A stretch of DNA of 64,000 nucleotides, taken from CAYOUV01 sp963790075. Its GTDB lineage: Bacteria; Chloroflexota; Anaerolineae; Anaerolineales; Villigracilaceae. A program made the translations under genes and the position numbers. How positions within the stretch are numbered: the first letter of the stretch is position 1; the number at the start of each line of letters is the position of its first letter. The stretch covers positions 868,001-932,000 of the forward strand of contig CAWBNG010000004.1 of the NCBI GenBank assembly GCA_963790075.1, in the 5' to 3' direction. The notes below the pieces were generated by a model. The model searched no databases. It had not been told where the DNA came from and saw nothing but the letters and a program-made list of their open reading frames with translations. Below are positions 60,728 through 64,000 of the stretch, piece after piece.

Positions 60728-61951
60728 ATGACCCAACCATCCCTTTTCCAGTCCGCTCATTGGTCCGTCTCTGATCTGACCCGCTATTTGCGCCGTCTGT
60801 TGGAGGGTGATGAAATCTTACAGGATGTCTGGGTCCAGGGTGAAATTTCGAACCTGTCGCGACCCTCTTCCGGGCACATGTATTTCACGCTCAAGGATGC
60901 AAACGCCTCCCTGCGGGCTGTCATGTGGCGGGGGGAGGTAGCCCGTTTACGCCTGACCCTGCAGGACGGCATGGCCGTCGAGGCGCACGGCAAGATCGGT
61001 GTCTACGAAGTTGGCGGTCAATACCAACTCTACGCAGATCTGATCCAGCCGGTGGGCGAGGGTGCCTTGTATCAGGAATTCCTGCGCCTGAAAGCCATGC
61101 TGGAAGCGGAGGGTTTGTTCGACCCGGAACGCAAGCGCCAGCCCCCGGTCCTGCCGGGGCGGATCGGCATCGTCACCTCGCCGACCGGCGCCGCCCTGCG
61201 CGACATGCTCAACACCCTGCGGCGGCGCTATCCGCTGGCCGAGGTGATCCTCTCCCCGGCTCCCGTACAGGGCGTTGAAGCGCCCGCTGCGATCGTCTCC
61301 GCGCTGGAAGCGCTCAACCGCCTGGGGTCGTTGGATGTGATCCTGCTGGCGCGCGGCGGCGGCTCGATCGAAGACCTGTGGGCTTTCAACGACGAGCGCG
61401 TGGTGCGTGCCGTGGCAGCCTCGCTGACGCCGATCATTACCGGTGTCGGTCACGAGACCGACTTCACCCTGGTCGACTTTGCCGCTGATCTGCGCGCACC
61501 CACGCCAACCGCAGCAGCTGAACTGGCCACCCCATTCACCCTGGCCGATCTGGAATCCGGCGTGGGTGCGTACGCTTCCCGCCTGCAAGCCACGCTGACG
61601 GACAGGATCACAGGTCAGCGTGCAGAGCTTGAAAGCCTGAATGCGCAAATGCGTTTTTACTCGCCGCTGCGCCGCATCCAATCAGACCGCCAGCAATTGG
61701 ACGACCTGGCTCGCCGCAGTCTGTCCGCCAGCCTGCATCGCTTGTCCATGGAGCAATCTCAGATCAAAGGGGTTGAAAAGCGCCTGGAAGCGCTTAATCC
61801 ATTGGCGGTACTGTCTCGCGGCTACGCTGTTGTCACCAAATCCACGGACGGGCAGCTGGTTTCCAGCGTCAAGCAGGCGGGTCCCGGCGACGAATTGCAG
61901 GTGCGCGTCAGTGACGGCGAATTCGATGTTTCTGTGACCGGAGAGAACTAG
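60728..61951 (+). CDS. xseA: Exodeoxyribonuclease VII large subunit
   Basis: The 407-residue protein has the OB-fold start (VWVQGEISNLSRPSSGHMYFTLKD), and the nuclease domain with GIVTSPTGAALRDML, LLARGGGSIEDLWAFND, VGHETDFTLVDFAADLRAPTPTAAAE and a late ALNPLAVLSRGYAVV. It degrades single-stranded DNA with XseB. It starts at ATG 60728 and is followed by xseB after 28 bases. It is divergent from the tandem Ig-like lipoprotein gene. Length is normal. Confidence 0.98.
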   Translation: MTQPSLFQSAHWSVSDLTRYLRRLLEGDEILQDVWVQGEISNLSRPSSGHMYFTLKDANASLRAVMWRGEVARLRLTLQDGMAVEAHGKIGVYEVGGQYQLYADLIQPVGEGALYQEFLRLKAMLEAEGLFDPERKRQPPVLPGRIGIVTSPTGAALRDMLNTLRRRYPLAEVILSPAPVQGVEAPAAIVSALEALNRLGSLDVILLARGGGSIEDLWAFNDERVVRAVAASLTPIITGVGHETDFTLVDFAADLRAPTPTAAAELATPFTLADLESGVGAYASRLQATLTDRITGQRAELESLNAQMRFYSPLRRIQSDRQQLDDLARRSLSASLHRLSMEQSQIKGVEKRLEALNPLAVLSRGYAVVTKSTDGQLVSSVKQAGPGDELQVRVSDGEFDVSVTGEN

Positions 61952-61979
61952 CTCTCGCCTTTTTTCGAAAGGAGCAATT

Positions 61980-62219
61980 ATGCCCAAAGCGACCACTCCC
62001 AAAGCAGTCGAAGAACTTAGTTTCGAAGAAGCTTTCACCGAATTGGATGCCGTTGTCAGTCTGCTCGAAAACGAACCGCAAGCGCTGGATGAGGCCATGA
62101 AACTCTTCGAGCGAGGCCAGGCATTGGCCAGGCGCTGTTCCACACTGCTCGATCAGGCCGAGCTTAAGCTGCGCCAGTTGTCCGGAGATGCCCTGGTCGA
62201 GCTTGAATCCGTGGACTGA
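61980..62219 (+). CDS. xseB: Exodeoxyribonuclease VII small subunit
   Basis: The 79-residue protein contains LSFEEAFTELDAVVSLLENE and ALDEAMKLFERGQALARRCS, typical of XseB, which forms the small helical subunit. AAAGGAGCAATT precedes the start. It is the partner of the preceding xseA and is followed two bases later by DUF212, so all three genes should form one transcript. Confidence 0.97.
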   Translation: MPKATTPKAVEELSFEEAFTELDAVVSLLENEPQALDEAMKLFERGQALARRCSTLLDQAELKLRQLSGDALVELESVD

Positions 62220-62221
62220 AG

Positions 62222-62674
62222 ATGAATCTCGGCGCAATCTTTTCGAATAAAGTACTGATCAGCGCAATGACAGCCTGGCTGATAGCGCAGATCATCAAGC
62301 TGCCACTGGAATACCTGCGCACCCGACGCTGGAATTGGGCCATTCTACTCAGCGTCGGCGGGATGCCGAGTTCGCATTCTGCGCTGGTCACTGCTACTAC
62401 CCACGGGATCGGTTTGTGGGCCGGGTTCGATTCACCGCTTTTCGCGCTGGGCGTGGCCATCACCATGGTTGTTACCTATGATGCTACCGGAATCCGTCGC
62501 CAGGCCGGGATCCATGCCCAACGTATCAACCTTTTATTCGACGAACTATTCAGCGGCCATGCCGTTGACGAAAAAGATTTGCGTGAGGTGTTGGGACACA
62601 CACCACTCGAGGTGGCGGGTGGGGTCCTACTTGGAATCGTTGTGCCAACAGTGATCTGGTTGTTTTGGCGCTAG
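62222..62674 (+). CDS. DUF212 divergent PAP2-like membrane protein
   Basis: The 150-residue protein has three to four membrane segments and the conserved phrases GGMPSSHSALVTATTHGIGLW, VVTYDATGIRRQAG and LGHTPLEVAGGVLLGIVV, which define the divergent PAP2 (DUF212) family. The SSHS motif and later His resemble PAP2 phosphatase residues, but activity is unproven. It starts two bases after the xseB stop. Confidence 0.92.
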   Translation: MNLGAIFSNKVLISAMTAWLIAQIIKLPLEYLRTRRWNWAILLSVGGMPSSHSALVTATTHGIGLWAGFDSPLFALGVAITMVVTYDATGIRRQAGIHAQRINLLFDELFSGHAVDEKDLREVLGHTPLEVAGGVLLGIVVPTVIWLFWR

Positions 62675-62708
62675 CTTGGCTCCAAGCGAACATGGCAATT
62701 CCATCCTC

Positions 62709-62743
62709 AATTGCTCCTGCTGCCGGCAGGGGCAATTTTATTT
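62709..62743 (+). terminator. Terminator after xseA-xseB-DUF212
   Basis: AATTGCTCCTGC (62709-62720) pairs with GCAGGGGCAATT (62726-62737) with one G-T wobble, followed by TTATTT. It lies 35 bases after the DUF212 stop. Confidence 0.8.
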
Positions 62744-62809
62744 GGAATATTCTCTTGAATGCCTGCGTCTGAATTGGGTGTAAGATCATTTTATGAAGGA
62801 GAGTCGAAA

Positions 62810-64000
62810 ATGAAGCACTTGCGCTTTGTCATCCCACTCTTGTTATTCATCTGGCTGTTTGTGGCTTGCGGGCCGGTCTCCCCGGACATGACTGCCAGGC
62901 AGACCCAGGTGCCCTTAGCGACGCAGGAGCGCCTGGCTGTGGCTCCGGTGGATGCCGTGCGCCAGATACTGGCAGGGCAATTGGAGGTCCCGCTGGATGA
63001 TATTCGCGTCGTTTCATCCGAAGCGGTAGATTGGCCGGATGGCTGTCTGGGGGTCCAGACTGTGGGTGTGATCTGCGCGCAGGTAGTGACCCCGGGTTAT
63101 AAAATTGTGCTGGAAGCGGTAGAGCAATTCTACGAATATCATACCAACCTGGACGGAAGCCTGGTCAAGCTGGCTTCTGCGCCGGAATCACCCTCGAGCG
63201 AAGCCTGGTTGACCTGGCAATCTGACTCTCAGCCATGCGAGACGCTCCAACTCCGGCAAAATGCAGTTTCTTTTGGGGCTTGCGGGAATCTGCTGGTGAC
63301 TGTGTCCTGGGAAAACCAGGAGCGCTTGGACCGGCTAAACCAGCTAGTCTCCAGGTTTGCAGTCTTTGAGACCCTGACCCCTGCCGGGCAGATCAAGCTC
63401 AATGGCCAGGGTCATCTGGTTCCTGGCCCTTCTGAGGGGCGCGCGATGGCGGAGTGGGCCAATCTGATATTCGCGGATGCGCAAGCCGGACGAAGTGGAG
63501 CCGCGCGGGGATTGGTGCTGTCCTGGCGCCGCGAAGGCGGCCTCGCTGGCTTTTGCGACGACCTGGCTGTTTACCGGAGCGGTGAGGTTTTTCTGATGAA
63601 CTGCAAGGCTAGCCCGCAGACCGTGGCGCATACCTATTTGTCCGCCACACAGCTTGACCAGCTTTACCAATACCTGGATGCCTATCAAAACTTTGAGTAT
63701 AACTTCAGCGACCCGGCGGTCACAGATGCAATGACCCTCAGTATGCTTTTTTCAGGGATGGGTGACCAGCAGCCCAACGCAGCAGAGCAACGTGCGGTCG
63801 CAGACTATGCCTCCGGCTTGGTCAATGACCTGCAGTTACTCTACCGTCCCGACGCGGAGCGTGACGCGGCTGAAGCAGCCATGCGCCAGTATTTCGCGGC
63901 GCTTGCCAGGGCCGATTACGCCAAAGCCATCCAGTTTTATGGTGGATCCTACGAGACGCTGCAAGATAATAACCCGGACCTCGATCCGGCTGACAAATCA
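62810..64000 (+). CDS. Hypothetical lipoprotein (cut by window edge)
   Basis: The ATG at 62810 follows GAAGGAGAG, and the frame is open to the end of the window (397 codons). A type II signal peptide (LLLFIWLFVACGP) with the lipobox FVAC marks it as a surface lipoprotein. The mature part has a first region with conserved-looking cysteines (WPDGCLGVQTVGVICAQV), then segments with CETLQLR and WRREGGLAGFCDDLAVYRSGEV. Late in the visible part, DAAEAAMRQYFAALARADYAKAIQF resembles SnoaL/DUF4878-type starts. No function is assigned. Confidence 0.85.
   Translation, partial: MKHLRFVIPLLLFIWLFVACGPVSPDMTARQTQVPLATQERLAVAPVDAVRQILAGQLEVPLDDIRVVSSEAVDWPDGCLGVQTVGVICAQVVTPGYKIVLEAVEQFYEYHTNLDGSLVKLASAPESPSSEAWLTWQSDSQPCETLQLRQNAVSFGACGNLLVTVSWENQERLDRLNQLVSRFAVFETLTPAGQIKLNGQGHLVPGPSEGRAMAEWANLIFADAQAGRSGAARGLVLSWRREGGLAGFCDDLAVYRSGEVFLMNCKASPQTVAHTYLSATQLDQLYQYLDAYQNFEYNFSDPAVTDAMTLSMLFSGMGDQQPNAAEQRAVADYASGLVNDLQLLYRPDAERDAAEAAMRQYFAALARADYAKAIQFYGGSYETLQDNNPDLDPADKS

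Overview
The window is a dense, moderately GC-rich bacterial chromosome segment of about 60 protein genes, with no RNA genes, no insertion sequences and no CRISPR array seen. The gene set suggests an uncultured Chloroflexota, most likely Anaerolineae: many threonine/proline-rich lipoproteins, tandem Ig-like lipoprotein domains, eukaryote-type Ser/Thr kinases, an FHA-winged-helix regulator, a YvcK with two membrane segments, ruvB-DUF2905-queA, a DDN-type flavin-dependent family and GH1/GH38 glycosidases. The taxonomic call is inference from gene content.  Layout. 1-4.4 kb: a Ser/Thr kinase (cut by the window edge) is divergent from an FHA/winged-helix regulator that is followed by a CcrM-type DNA adenine methylase, a CDF-like membrane protein and small envelope proteins. 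4.4-11.7 kb (minus strand): CpXC protein, oligoendopeptidase F, GAF-PAS histidine kinase, class III aminotransferase, ROK kinase. 11.7-18.1 kb: YvcK followed by gap, pgk, a second Ser/Thr kinase and tpiA, a glycolysis block with an embedded kinase and a strong hairpin between gap and pgk. 18-25.4 kb: M50-like membrane protease, PLD-like membrane protein, upp, a GT39-like membrane protein, aldo/keto reductase, and a radical SAM gene (with a hairpin over its ribosome site) overlapping a DDN-family gene. 25.4-32.8 kb (minus): a carbohydrate block of GH1, an unusual flippase fusion, DinB and GH38. 32.9-38.6 kb: a MacB/FtsX-type exporter with two ATPases, one carrying a degenerate signature and a fused cyclic-nucleotide-binding-like domain. 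38.7-42.5 kb: ruvB interrupted by a 508-residue LAGLIDADG intein in its Walker A motif, DUF2905, queA. 42.5-46.7 kb: patatin, family 5 uracil-DNA glycosylase, alpha/beta hydrolase, a peroxiredoxin-like gene with an in-frame TGA at a redox cysteine position (probable selenoprotein), and a hydrolase-like protein with a CysS-type tail. 46.7-54.3 kb (minus): a compact, promoter-preceded cluster of TIM-barrel isomerase, LuxS, sugar-phosphate (sedoheptulose 7-phosphate type) cyclase, UbiG-type methyltransferase and UbiA-type prenyltransferase, followed by a GMC oxidoreductase and kynureninase. 54.4-60.7 kb (minus): membrane protein, 3-hydroxybutyryl-CoA dehydrogenase plus thiolase, a DUF3048 lipoprotein with a nested SdrD-B domain, HIT protein, tandem Ig-like lipoprotein. 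60.7-64 kb: xseA, xseB, DUF212 and a lipoprotein cut by the edge.  The strongest leads are the cyclase-LuxS-UbiG-UbiA cluster, which could make a methylated and prenylated C7 cyclitol lipid (inference), the probable selenoprotein, the RuvB intein, and the phosphosignalling links (kinase/FHA regulator/CcrM, and kinase with YvcK in the glycolysis block).
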